NCBI GenBank assembly: GCA_029937205.1
Contig: JAPYQV010000219.1
Span: 1 to 5,498 of the forward strand
Length of the DNA stretch: 5,498 nucleotides
Reading direction: 5' to 3'
Source: Alphaproteobacteria bacterium
GTDB taxonomy: Bacteria > Pseudomonadota > Alphaproteobacteria > UBA828
Shown here: piece by piece, positions 1-5,498 of the stretch
How positions within the stretch are numbered: the stretch's first letter is position 1
Layout: the number at the start of each line of letters is the position of its first letter
The notes under the pieces: model-generated
Database searches by the model: none
What the model saw: only the letters and a program-made list of their open reading frames with translations
Told to the model about the DNA's origin: nothing
Translations under genes and position numbers: made by a program

Positions 1-52
1 CATAGGGTTAATTGGCCGCGGTGGACTCTCTGTCGACTACTCTCGAGGGACG
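1..52. other. Left-edge segment with no supported gene
   Basis: This is the stretch downstream of the leftward radical SAM gene. I see no strong GC-rich hairpin followed by a T-run on the minus strand, so no intrinsic terminator can be called. A minus-strand ATG could be read from positions 3 to 1 as the start of a further leftward gene, but no ribosome binding site precedes it and no codons remain to test it. Confidence 0.4.
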
Positions 53-2041
53 TTAGAATCTTTTCACGGGGTAGCGCGAGATCATCATTGTCAGCCCTGG
101 AATATCGCGACCATAAAATTCAACCTCGCGGTGAATCGTCGTCCGTTGTTTTTCTGAATGTTGAAAGGCAAGACGAGCGGAGCGCCTTAGGCCTTCAATC
201 GAACCGCCCTGACGCGCATAGAGAGGGTCATGAATGAGACGCTGTACGTCAAATTCAAAATTGTCCTCCGCGACAAGGTCCGTCTCAAGCAGGTTTAGCT
301 TTTGGTGGCGTGCAAATCGTTCGATGTCAGAGACAATCTCAAGGTCTGAAAAATCTCGCGATTTGAGGTAAATTCGAAGGTACTTGTACGCAGTTTCCAA
401 AACCACGTCGAAGTTTTCGACAATCGACTTCGACCGGTATTTGTAAATGAGGTTGCCGCCGCATTCGCCGGCATCATATCGATCCACATCCCGAACCACG
501 TCAGTTATTAGCTGTTCTTCGGAAACCCAAAGTTCGTCCTTGGTGTCCTTCGTGAAGCCTTCATACATTTCCTGGATAACAGACGGAAGCGTCCCAATGT
601 TTTCGTGGATCAATTGCAGCCATGAAAATGTTGACTCATTCAAAAGACGAAGGAGAGCATGAATTTCTCCAAAGATACGATCATTGTAGAACAGCCCAAT
701 CGTCAAATAGAGACGTCTCATCTCAATATAATCTTCGAAACTGAGAGTATCTGAAGAAACACAGATTTCTTCAATTTCCACAGCAGCAAACTGATCTTCC
801 CCTAAACTGTATTTCCCGACACAGCGCTGGATCGGGCGGAACTGACTGTTGAGGCCATAACGCGTTCGGGTCTCCTCGCTGTTTAGCTCGGTGCCATAGA
901 TCAGGGCCAACTGGTGTTGGGTTATGTTTCCAATGCCCGATTCCATTAGGCCTTTAAAGCTGTTTGTCATAGAGGCAACGGAATCGCCGGGCAGACCAAG
1001 AATCACTTCGGAATAAGCATGTGTTTCGGTATCGCTGGTTTCGTCCGACACATACATAAGATTCTCGAGCGAAATATTTTTTCGTTTGACGGCTTCAAGG
1101 ACGTTCTGGTCAAGCGACTGAACGGATGCGGTCAGGCGCATTGCCCCGTTCAGCAATGCATTGCATTCGAGAACTCGTTCCTTTCTATTCTTCCCGGTGC
1201 TGCACATGACATATTCAGGATATCCAGTCTTTTCCTGAATCCCGCCAAGAAACCGGCAAAATTCCACGTCTTCCTCAAACATACCAAAGTTGGAATCGGT
1301 TATGCGGAGAGATTTTGTGTGTGTGACCCGTTCGACGATATAGGTGACTTCTTCAATCTTTCGATCCAGTGAAGACTTATAAACCTTGTTGTAATACTTC
1401 CCGCCTTCAGTGCAGAACGTGCAAGTGAAGGGGCAACCTCGGTTGGTCTGAATTGTCGGCAATAAACGTTGCTCGAAAAATTTATCCATCAGTCCCGTCG
1501 TATAGGGCGACGGTATCGATGTTAGGTCGCGCATGCGTTTTTCAGTTTCACCAAAATACGCCTTACCGCCCAAGACAGCATGAACACTCGGCAATTCCAT
1601 GCGCTGGACAACTTCAATATTTGGTTCTGTCAAAAGCTGTCGCACCAATCGCGCAAATGGAATTTCGCCGTCTTTGTTGATGTAAAAGTCGATTTCGGGG
1701 CGCTGAACCAACCAATCGACTTGCTCATCTCGTTCGTCTGGATAATTCGGTCCGCCGAATACGGAAATTGTCTTGGGTGAGAGTCTTTTTAGTGCTGCAA
1801 CAAACTTGGAGGTGAGATTAATGTTCCAGATATAATTCGACGCTGCGACGATGAATGGCGGTTCCTTCAATACAGCTTCTTCAAAGTCCTTCGTATACTT
1901 GAATAGCTGAACTTCGACTTGATCGCCGATCTCCTGCAGGCAATAGGCGCCAATCAGCCCCAGCTGCAGAGGCATTGTATCGCTGCCTATGCCAAGCTTG
2001 CTTTCGTGCGTAAGGTCAACCAGGTAGATTTTTTTCTTCAT
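53..2041 (-). CDS. B12-binding-domain-type radical SAM protein
   Basis: This 662-residue protein has the layout of the COG1032/BchE-like radical SAM enzymes, which cleave S-adenosylmethionine at a [4Fe-4S] cluster to make a radical for methylation, cyclisation or rearrangement. Numbering is from the ATG at 2041. Residues 1-130 form a Rossmann-like cobalamin-binding-type domain, with PLQLGLIGAY near 24-33, GGPNYPDE near 96 and DGEIPF near 124. The cluster motif CPFTCTFC (CxxxCxxC) has its cysteines at 203, 207 and 210. Barrel strands follow with ITDSNFG (247), QSLD (308) and GLPGD (349). About 260 C-terminal residues match no domain I know. The N-terminus reads DLTHESKLG rather than DxHxxG, so histidine-on cobalamin binding is uncertain. 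The frame stays open upstream to a TTG at 2086, adding 15 residues, and a GTG lies directly before the ATG. I prefer the ATG because MKKKIYLVDL begins just at the first strand, although no good ribosome binding site precedes any candidate. The substrate is unknown; the neighbours suggest a sugar or glycolipid. Confidence 0.9.
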   Translation of the reverse strand: MKKKIYLVDLTHESKLGIGSDTMPLQLGLIGAYCLQEIGDQVEVQLFKYTKDFEEAVLKEPPFIVAASNYIWNINLTSKFVAALKRLSPKTISVFGGPNYPDERDEQVDWLVQRPEIDFYINKDGEIPFARLVRQLLTEPNIEVVQRMELPSVHAVLGGKAYFGETEKRMRDLTSIPSPYTTGLMDKFFEQRLLPTIQTNRGCPFTCTFCTEGGKYYNKVYKSSLDRKIEEVTYIVERVTHTKSLRITDSNFGMFEEDVEFCRFLGGIQEKTGYPEYVMCSTGKNRKERVLECNALLNGAMRLTASVQSLDQNVLEAVKRKNISLENLMYVSDETSDTETHAYSEVILGLPGDSVASMTNSFKGLMESGIGNITQHQLALIYGTELNSEETRTRYGLNSQFRPIQRCVGKYSLGEDQFAAVEIEEICVSSDTLSFEDYIEMRRLYLTIGLFYNDRIFGEIHALLRLLNESTFSWLQLIHENIGTLPSVIQEMYEGFTKDTKDELWVSEEQLITDVVRDVDRYDAGECGGNLIYKYRSKSIVENFDVVLETAYKYLRIYLKSRDFSDLEIVSDIERFARHQKLNLLETDLVAEDNFEFDVQRLIHDPLYARQGGSIEGLRRSARLAFQHSEKQRTTIHREVEFYGRDIPGLTMMISRYPVKRF

Positions 2042-2165
2042 CACCGTAATGCTAACGTATCGTTCGACGAATTCCCCAGATTCCAAATTTTTGCCCGATT
2101 ATTCAAGCTCGTACAACCCAAAGGTTCCGGCGCCTGGGCAGATCGAAAGCCTGGAATTACACTTT

Positions 2166-2259
2166 GCGATTAGCAATTCAAGCTAAGCGAGCACTTTTCG
2201 CACTTCCAGCGCTCTCTCTAACCTAACATTACGTCCAAGAAAACAATGCAGCTAATCGC
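2166..2259. repeat. 9-bp inverted repeat in the intergenic region
   Basis: GCGATTAGC at 2166-2174 is the exact reverse complement of GCTAATCGC at 2251-2259. The arms are 76 bp apart. The right arm overlaps the candidate -10 of the leftward promoter. The left arm also pairs locally with GCTAA at 2182-2186 across a 7-nt loop. A repeat this long can arise by chance in a region of this size, so a regulatory role is only a possibility. Confidence 0.3.
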
Positions 2260-2281
2260 GAAATCGAACCGGCCTTGTCAA
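2252..2281 (-). promoter_or_regulatory. Possible promoter for the radical SAM gene
   Basis: Read on the minus strand, a perfect -35 hexamer TTGACA lies at 2281-2276. GATTAG at 2257-2252, 18 bp further on, is the best -10 candidate but matches TATAAT at only three of six positions. Transcription would start near 2245 and give a leader of about 200 nt before the ATG at 2041. The -35 is good and the -10 is weak, so this is a tentative call. Confidence 0.3.
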
Positions 2282-2317
2282 GAATTTCATACCCAAGTAC
2301 AAGATTTTGCTGAAAAT

Positions 2318-2348
2318 TTGACAAAGTTTTGAAAGGCTATGGGCTGAT
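2318..2348 (+). promoter_or_regulatory. Possible promoter for the rightward operon
   Basis: A perfect TTGACA lies at 2318-2323 in the AT-rich core and points towards the operon. No good -10 follows: GCTGAT at 2343-2348 (19 bp spacer) matches TATAAT at three of six positions. The site may need an activator, or the hexamer may be chance in AT-rich DNA. GATAAT at 2436-2441 is a better -10 match, but it lacks a -35 at the right distance and sits very close to the ribosome binding site. Confidence 0.22.
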
Positions 2349-2447
2349 TCGGTGATTTCTGCATCTGTCCAGCGTATCAAATATGTTGCGAATTGGTCCA
2401 TTACACGCGTTCGATGAGAATAGTCTCATTGGTGCGATAATGAATTT

Positions 2448-2453
2448 GGTGGG
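2448..2453 (+). promoter_or_regulatory. Ribosome binding site of the NeuB-like gene
   Basis: The purine-rich GGTGGG lies 7 nt before the ATG at 2461, a normal spacing. It settles the start, because the nearby ATG at 2454 is in another frame and stops after four codons. Confidence 0.55.
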
Positions 2454-2460
2454 ATGAAAA

Positions 2461-3447
2461 ATGGCTAAACAAAGCGGAACCGATGTGATCGCCGAGTTTT
2501 GTCAGAATCACAACGGTGATTTCGATTTGCTCGCGCGTATGATTGACGCGGCCGCAGAGGCGGGCGCCACCTACGGAAAAATGCAAACCATTTTCGCGGA
2601 TCGAATTGCCTTTCGTCCGCAGTTCGAGACCGGGGTCGAAGAAAAGGGCGTCATTCGTGCGATCAAAAGACCCTATGCGGACGAATATGCGCGCTTGAAA
2701 GGTTTGGAGATTTCGATTGCAGATACGGAACGATTTGTTCGTCGTTGCGAAGATGCAGGCGTCATCCCAATGACCACCTGTTTTGCGCGAGTGGATGCAA
2801 AGCCGCTTTCTGAAATCGGATTTCGCGCGATCAAGGTCGCGAGTTACGATTGCGCATCATTTCCGCTTCTACGCGAACTTTCGGACTTATTTGACGAAAT
2901 GATCGTTTCGACCGGCGCCACGTACGATGACGAAATTGAATTTGCGGCAAGTGTTCTGGACGGAACAAATTTTTCGTTTTTGCATTGCGTGACGATCTAT
3001 CCGACACCCCTTAATGAACTTCACCTTTCACGAATGAAACGCCTTAGAGCATTCTCAAAGCGGGTTGGGTTTTCAGACCACTCATTGGTTGCGCGGGATG
3101 GATTGATCGCGTCCAAAACCGCGATCTATTTTGGTGCGGAAATTGTCGAGCGGCATTTCACCCTTTTGCCGGCGGAGGAGACCAGAGACGGGCCGGTCTC
3201 AATTAATGCCGAGCAACTGCAAGAGCTGGTTTCATTTTCGAATTTGTCCGCTGAAGATCAAAAGGCGACTCTCGATGAAGCCGCACCCGGTTGGTCGGAC
3301 ATTGTCGTCGGCAATGCGGAACGAAAATTATCTGCAGCAGAGTTGCTTAACCGAGATTACTACCGCGGTCGATTTGCCAGCCCCAGAGATGAAAGTTCCG
3401 ATGGCAAGAGCATGATATTCAACTGGGAGGAAACGCTCCTGGAATGA
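2461..3447 (+). CDS. NeuB/SpsE-family sugar-acid synthase
   Basis: This 328-residue protein belongs to the family that condenses phosphoenolpyruvate with an N-acylated hexosamine (ManNAc or a modified derivative) to form sialic, legionaminic or pseudaminic acid in the cytoplasm. Family signatures run in order through a TIM barrel: IAEFCQNHNGD at 10-20; the PEP-binding-type lysines K40 (YGKMQ) and K125 (IKVAS); STGAT at 150-154; HCVTIYPTP at 175-183; and the metal-ligand-type histidines H207 (GFSDHS) and H232 (ERHFTL). GPVSI at 244-248 closes the barrel signature. After about residue 265 the sequence does not resemble the usual SAF/antifreeze-like domain; it ends in a tail containing NRDYYRGRFASP (298-309) and FNWEE. 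It is the first gene of a three-gene run, and its TGA overlaps the next ATG by 4 bp. The exact hexose substrate, and whether this is a true sialic acid synthase, cannot be told from sequence. The family call is firm. Confidence 0.92.
   Translation: MAKQSGTDVIAEFCQNHNGDFDLLARMIDAAAEAGATYGKMQTIFADRIAFRPQFETGVEEKGVIRAIKRPYADEYARLKGLEISIADTERFVRRCEDAGVIPMTTCFARVDAKPLSEIGFRAIKVASYDCASFPLLRELSDLFDEMIVSTGATYDDEIEFAASVLDGTNFSFLHCVTIYPTPLNELHLSRMKRLRAFSKRVGFSDHSLVARDGLIASKTAIYFGAEIVERHFTLLPAEETRDGPVSINAEQLQELVSFSNLSAEDQKATLDEAAPGWSDIVVGNAERKLSAAELLNRDYYRGRFASPRDESSDGKSMIFNWEETLLE
3425..3432 (+). promoter_or_regulatory. Ribosome binding site of the CBS-dehydrogenase gene
   Basis: GGGAGGAA, inside the end of the NeuB-like gene, lies 11 nt before the ATG at 3444. 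The sequence is strong though the spacing is slightly long. With the ATGA overlap it supports the ATG at 3444 as the start and makes translational coupling likely. Confidence 0.55.
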
Positions 3448-5180
3448 CTCGGGAACTGGAAACGCTGGTTGTTACGGCCACAAAAAACGATTCAATAGAC
3501 TCCGTTGTTCGCCAGATGGCGAATCCCTCGCCGCCTGTCAGATACAAGGGAATTGCGCTTGTTCTTGATGAGAATGGTCGCTTGGACGGGTTCTTGACCG
3601 ACGGTGATGTGCGTCGCGCTTACGCGGCGGACATGGATTTTTCACTTTCGGTTTCGTCTATAATGGAAATTGACCCGATTACACTACCGTCATCTCTTAC
3701 GGTGGATCAGGTCATCCCCGAAATTCACCGAAGAGTCCGTGCATCTGATCGTCGCACGGCGGATTTTGTTCGATTTGTTCCTGTACTAGAAGAATCCGGA
3801 CGGGTCGCAACGATTTACGATTATTTTGAACTCGCGAGCGAACTCGATTATCGCAGTGCACCGGTTACGGTCATTGGACTCGGATTTGTTGGACTGCCGC
3901 TTGCCGCGTATTTGGCAACGCGTGGCCACCCAGTTACCGGTGTTGATTTGAATGACAATCTTGTTGCGGAACTTAACCAGGGCATTTGCCGGCTCGATGA
4001 GCCGGGCCTTGAAGACATGTTTCGCAACGGTCTAAACGCCGGAAGAATGCATTTTAAGAGCGAACTGAATTCCAATTCTTCCGACGTTTACGTCGTTGCA
4101 GTCGGTACCCCCATTGACGAAAATGGCAAGCCGGATCTCAGTGCCCTTGAGGCCTCCGCTCGCAATATCGGAAAGGTTTTGAAATCCGGGGATCTCGTCA
4201 TCATTCGATCGACTGTACCCGTGGGGACGACCAGAGGGTTTTTTGCCCCGATTTTGGAAACTGAATCAGGCCTCGTCGCTGGCGAAGACTTTTTTGTTAG
4301 CTTTGCGCCGGAGCGCACGGCAGAAGGTCGGGTTGTTCAGGAATTGCGAACGCTTCCTCAAATAGTGGGGGGGTATTCATCGAGCTGTTTGCGGCGATCT
4401 TCTGGCTTTTGGTCGACGGTGAGCGCATCTCAGGTCCAGATGGAGACTCTGGAGGGTGCGGAACTGGTAAAACTTGCGAACAACACTTTTCGAGATTTGT
4501 CATTCGCCTTTTCAAATGAGCTCGCTCTTCTCGCCGACAACTACAATGTCGATGCCTTCGAGATCGTGCGGGCGGCAAACGAAGGCTATCCAAGAAATCC
4601 AATTTCGATGCCGAGCCCCGGCGTCGGCGGTTATTGTCTTTCGAAGGACCCCCTTCTTTACAGCGCGTCCATCCGACTTGCTGAAAACCGGGTGGCTCTG
4701 GGAAATGCCGGACGGGCGGTAAATGGTGATGCGGCGCTCTACCCTGTCTCTATTGTTAAGAGGTTCGCAAAGCGCATGAAACGCCCGGTCGAAGACGTAA
4801 ACGTCCTGATCGTCGGGATTGCCTTCAAAGGCGAACCCGAGACCGCCGACTTGAGGGGATCATCTTCATTGACGGCCGCTGCCGCGCTCGTATCACTGGG
4901 GGTGCAGGTTTCCGGTTGGGATGCGGTTGTTTCTTTAGATGCGATCGAGGCGGCAGGCGTGCAACCGGTTTCAGATTTGGCAACTGCCGTAAGCGAGGCA
5001 GACGCAGTACTTATCCTCAACAATCATCGCGACAATGTGCCCGATGGCATTTTTGTAATCGCGAACCCGGCCAAAGAAAAACTCGTTTTTGACGGTTGGA
5101 ATCAGCTCGATAAACGGGAGATCGAGCAACTTGACGGGTATGTATACGCCACAATGGGCTACATGACGCCGGCAGAATGA
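3444..5180 (+). CDS. CBS-domain/nucleotide-sugar dehydrogenase fusion
   Basis: This 578-residue protein has two parts. Residues 1-135 are a CBS pair: the first repeat ends in GFLTDGDVRRAY (49-60), and the second runs from SIMEIDPITL (72-81) to about 130. CBS pairs usually bind adenine nucleotides or S-adenosylmethionine and control an attached enzyme. From residue 140 the sequence is a complete UDP-glucose/GDP-mannose dehydrogenase, which oxidises C6 of an NDP-sugar to a uronic acid with two NAD+. It shows the NAD-binding GLGFVG (145-150), GTPID (221-225), STVPVGTT (256-263), APERTAEGR (288-296), ELVKLANNTFRD with K343 and N347, the catalytic-type C398 in GVGGYCLSKDP, and FKGEPETADLRGSS (461-474). 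The family is usually about 420-440 residues, so the extra length equals the CBS part. PERTAEGR and GGYC point to the UDP-HexNAc (WecC/WbpA/TviB) side rather than UDP-glucose, but the substrate is inferred. One open frame runs through the junction. It overlaps both neighbours by 4 bp. Confidence 0.9.
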   Translation: MTRELETLVVTATKNDSIDSVVRQMANPSPPVRYKGIALVLDENGRLDGFLTDGDVRRAYAADMDFSLSVSSIMEIDPITLPSSLTVDQVIPEIHRRVRASDRRTADFVRFVPVLEESGRVATIYDYFELASELDYRSAPVTVIGLGFVGLPLAAYLATRGHPVTGVDLNDNLVAELNQGICRLDEPGLEDMFRNGLNAGRMHFKSELNSNSSDVYVVAVGTPIDENGKPDLSALEASARNIGKVLKSGDLVIIRSTVPVGTTRGFFAPILETESGLVAGEDFFVSFAPERTAEGRVVQELRTLPQIVGGYSSSCLRRSSGFWSTVSASQVQMETLEGAELVKLANNTFRDLSFAFSNELALLADNYNVDAFEIVRAANEGYPRNPISMPSPGVGGYCLSKDPLLYSASIRLAENRVALGNAGRAVNGDAALYPVSIVKRFAKRMKRPVEDVNVLIVGIAFKGEPETADLRGSSSLTAAAALVSLGVQVSGWDAVVSLDAIEAAGVQPVSDLATAVSEADAVLILNNHRDNVPDGIFVIANPAKEKLVFDGWNQLDKREIEQLDGYVYATMGYMTPAE

Positions 5181-5498
5181 GCGCGTTCCGGCTCGGTATC
5201 CTGGCCTGTGACTCTGGCTTGGGTCACACCTCCCGATCCGCTGTAATCGGTCGGGCGCTAGCGGACCTAGGCGCCGAGGTGACCATTTTTTGCCCCGCCT
5301 CCGCCCTGTCGTGGGCACGACAGATTGGCGGCGAAAAAATCTATATAGAAGCGCTGGAAACAAAAGACGTAATTCAGGCGCTTCGCTGTGGTGCCGCCCC
5401 CGCCACTGAATGGCTTGACCGACTGCCCAGCCCCGATGCGTTTGATGTCTTCATCAGCGACAATCTTCCTGACGTCCTAGAGCGGTATTCCGATGCAC
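5177..5498 (+). CDS. PseG/MurG-like GT-B protein, N-terminal part
   Basis: The frame opens with an ATG that overlaps the previous stop codon (ATGA) and continues without a stop to the right edge, giving 107 codons; the rest lies outside the window. The N-terminus is a first Rossmann strand and helix, LGILACDSGLGHTSRSAV, with GLGHTSR at residues 14-20. It is followed by ALADLGAEVTIFCP (27-40) and a later strand DVFISDNLPDVL (90-101). GxGHxxR in this position is shared by PseG, the UDP-sugar hydrolase of pseudaminic acid synthesis, and MurG-like GT-B glycosyltransferases. In the PseG family this histidine, here H17, is considered catalytic. Next to a NeuB-like gene a PseG-like hydrolase is attractive, but a glycosyltransferase is equally possible without the C-terminal half. 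The coding evidence is the overlap, the open frame and the family motif. The segment is visibly GC-richer than the genes to its left. Confidence 0.8.
   Translation, partial: MSAFRLGILACDSGLGHTSRSAVIGRALADLGAEVTIFCPASALSWARQIGGEKIYIEALETKDVIQALRCGAAPATEWLDRLPSPDAFDVFISDNLPDVLERYSDA

Larger units (their letters stand above)
2042..2460. promoter_or_regulatory. Divergent intergenic control region
   Basis: About 420 bp separate the starts of the leftward radical SAM gene and the rightward glycan operon (374 bp if the upstream TTG start were used). No convincing ORF lies in it on either strand. The line 2281-2340 is clearly AT-rich (18 of 60 bases are G or C by hand count), and it contains or borders two perfect TTGACA hexamers in opposite orientation. 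I looked for a cobalamin riboswitch because the left gene may use B12, but found no GCCACTG-type B12 box on the minus strand. The length leaves room for long leaders or a regulator site. Both flanking genes are probably transcribed from here. Confidence 0.6.

Noticed and set aside
1..3. Minus-strand ATG as the start of another leftward gene
   Set aside because: There is no ribosome binding site and only one codon is visible.
11..47. Cluster of restriction-site palindromes (CCGCGG, GTCGAC, CTCGAG) that resembles a cloning polylinker
   Set aside because: The order and spacing do not match a vector polylinker I know, and the sequence continues into a natural gene; chance is enough.
1019..1372. 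Plus-strand 117-codon frame inside the radical SAM gene
   Set aside because: It is antisense to the conserved radical SAM barrel and its cysteines do not form a known motif.
2087..2460. Cobalamin riboswitch upstream of the B12-type enzyme
   Set aside because: No B12-box-like sequence was found on the minus strand, and no elaborate fold is evident by eye.
2454..2468. Four-codon mini-ORF ATG AAA AAT GGC TAA overlapping the NeuB-like start
   Set aside because: Its ATG directly abuts the GGTGGG site, so it would not be well initiated; no attenuation structure is seen.
2401..2586. Minus-strand 61-codon frame over the start of the NeuB-like gene
   Set aside because: It overlaps the strongly supported NeuB-like coding start antisense and shows no family motif.
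4297..4602. Minus-strand frame of 101 codons inside the dehydrogenase
   Set aside because: The plus frame here encodes conserved dehydrogenase motifs; the antisense product is low-complexity and unrecognisable.
4971..5363. Minus-strand frame of 130 codons over the dehydrogenase/GT-B junction
   Set aside because: It runs antisense to both the dehydrogenase end and the GT-B start, whose ATGA overlap and motifs are much better evidence.
1..5498. CRISPR array, tRNA, rRNA or insertion-sequence ends
   Set aside because: No regularly spaced direct repeats, tRNA-like cloverleaf, rRNA motif, transposase frame or terminal inverted repeats were seen.

Overview
The window looks like part of a bacterial surface-glycan (lipopolysaccharide, capsule or flagellar glycan) biosynthesis locus. 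It holds one leftward gene (53-2041) and three rightward genes (2461 to the right edge), separated by a divergent control region of about 420 bp. Compact genes, ATGA start/stop overlaps and Shine-Dalgarno-type sites show a bacterium. The roughly 50% GC and the gene types would fit a Gram-negative organism such as a proteobacterium, but nothing in the window fixes the taxon.

Layout. Bases 1-52 hold no recognisable gene or terminator. A B12-binding-type radical SAM enzyme lies on the minus strand at 53-2041. Bases 2042-2460 are non-coding and contain an AT-rich core with two perfect TTGACA hexamers pointing in opposite directions. On the plus strand follow a NeuB/SpsE-family sugar-acid synthase (2461-3447), a protein that joins a CBS-domain pair to a UDP-glucose/GDP-mannose-type nucleotide-sugar dehydrogenase (3444-5180), and the first 107 codons of a PseG/MurG-like GT-B protein with a GLGHTSR motif (5177 to the edge). 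The three plus-strand genes overlap by 4 bp each, so they are almost certainly one translationally coupled operon.

How the genes may work together (inference). The NeuB-like enzyme would condense phosphoenolpyruvate with an amino-hexose to give a nonulosonic (sialic-acid-like) or related sugar acid. The dehydrogenase would oxidise C6 of a UDP-HexNAc to a uronic acid. The GT-B protein would remove UDP from an intermediate, as PseG does, or transfer a sugar. The radical SAM protein could modify the sugar or lipid by methylation or rearrangement. No CMP-sugar synthetase (NeuA) or epimerase (NeuC) is visible, so the pathway must continue outside the window.

Most unusual points: the CBS-dehydrogenase fusion, whose CBS part resembles the one normally joined to nucleotidyltransferases of the PtmE/LegF type; a NeuB homologue whose C-terminus does not look like the usual SAF/antifreeze domain; and a B12-type radical SAM protein with no clear DxHxxG cobalamin motif and a long unassigned C-terminal region, divergently paired with this operon.
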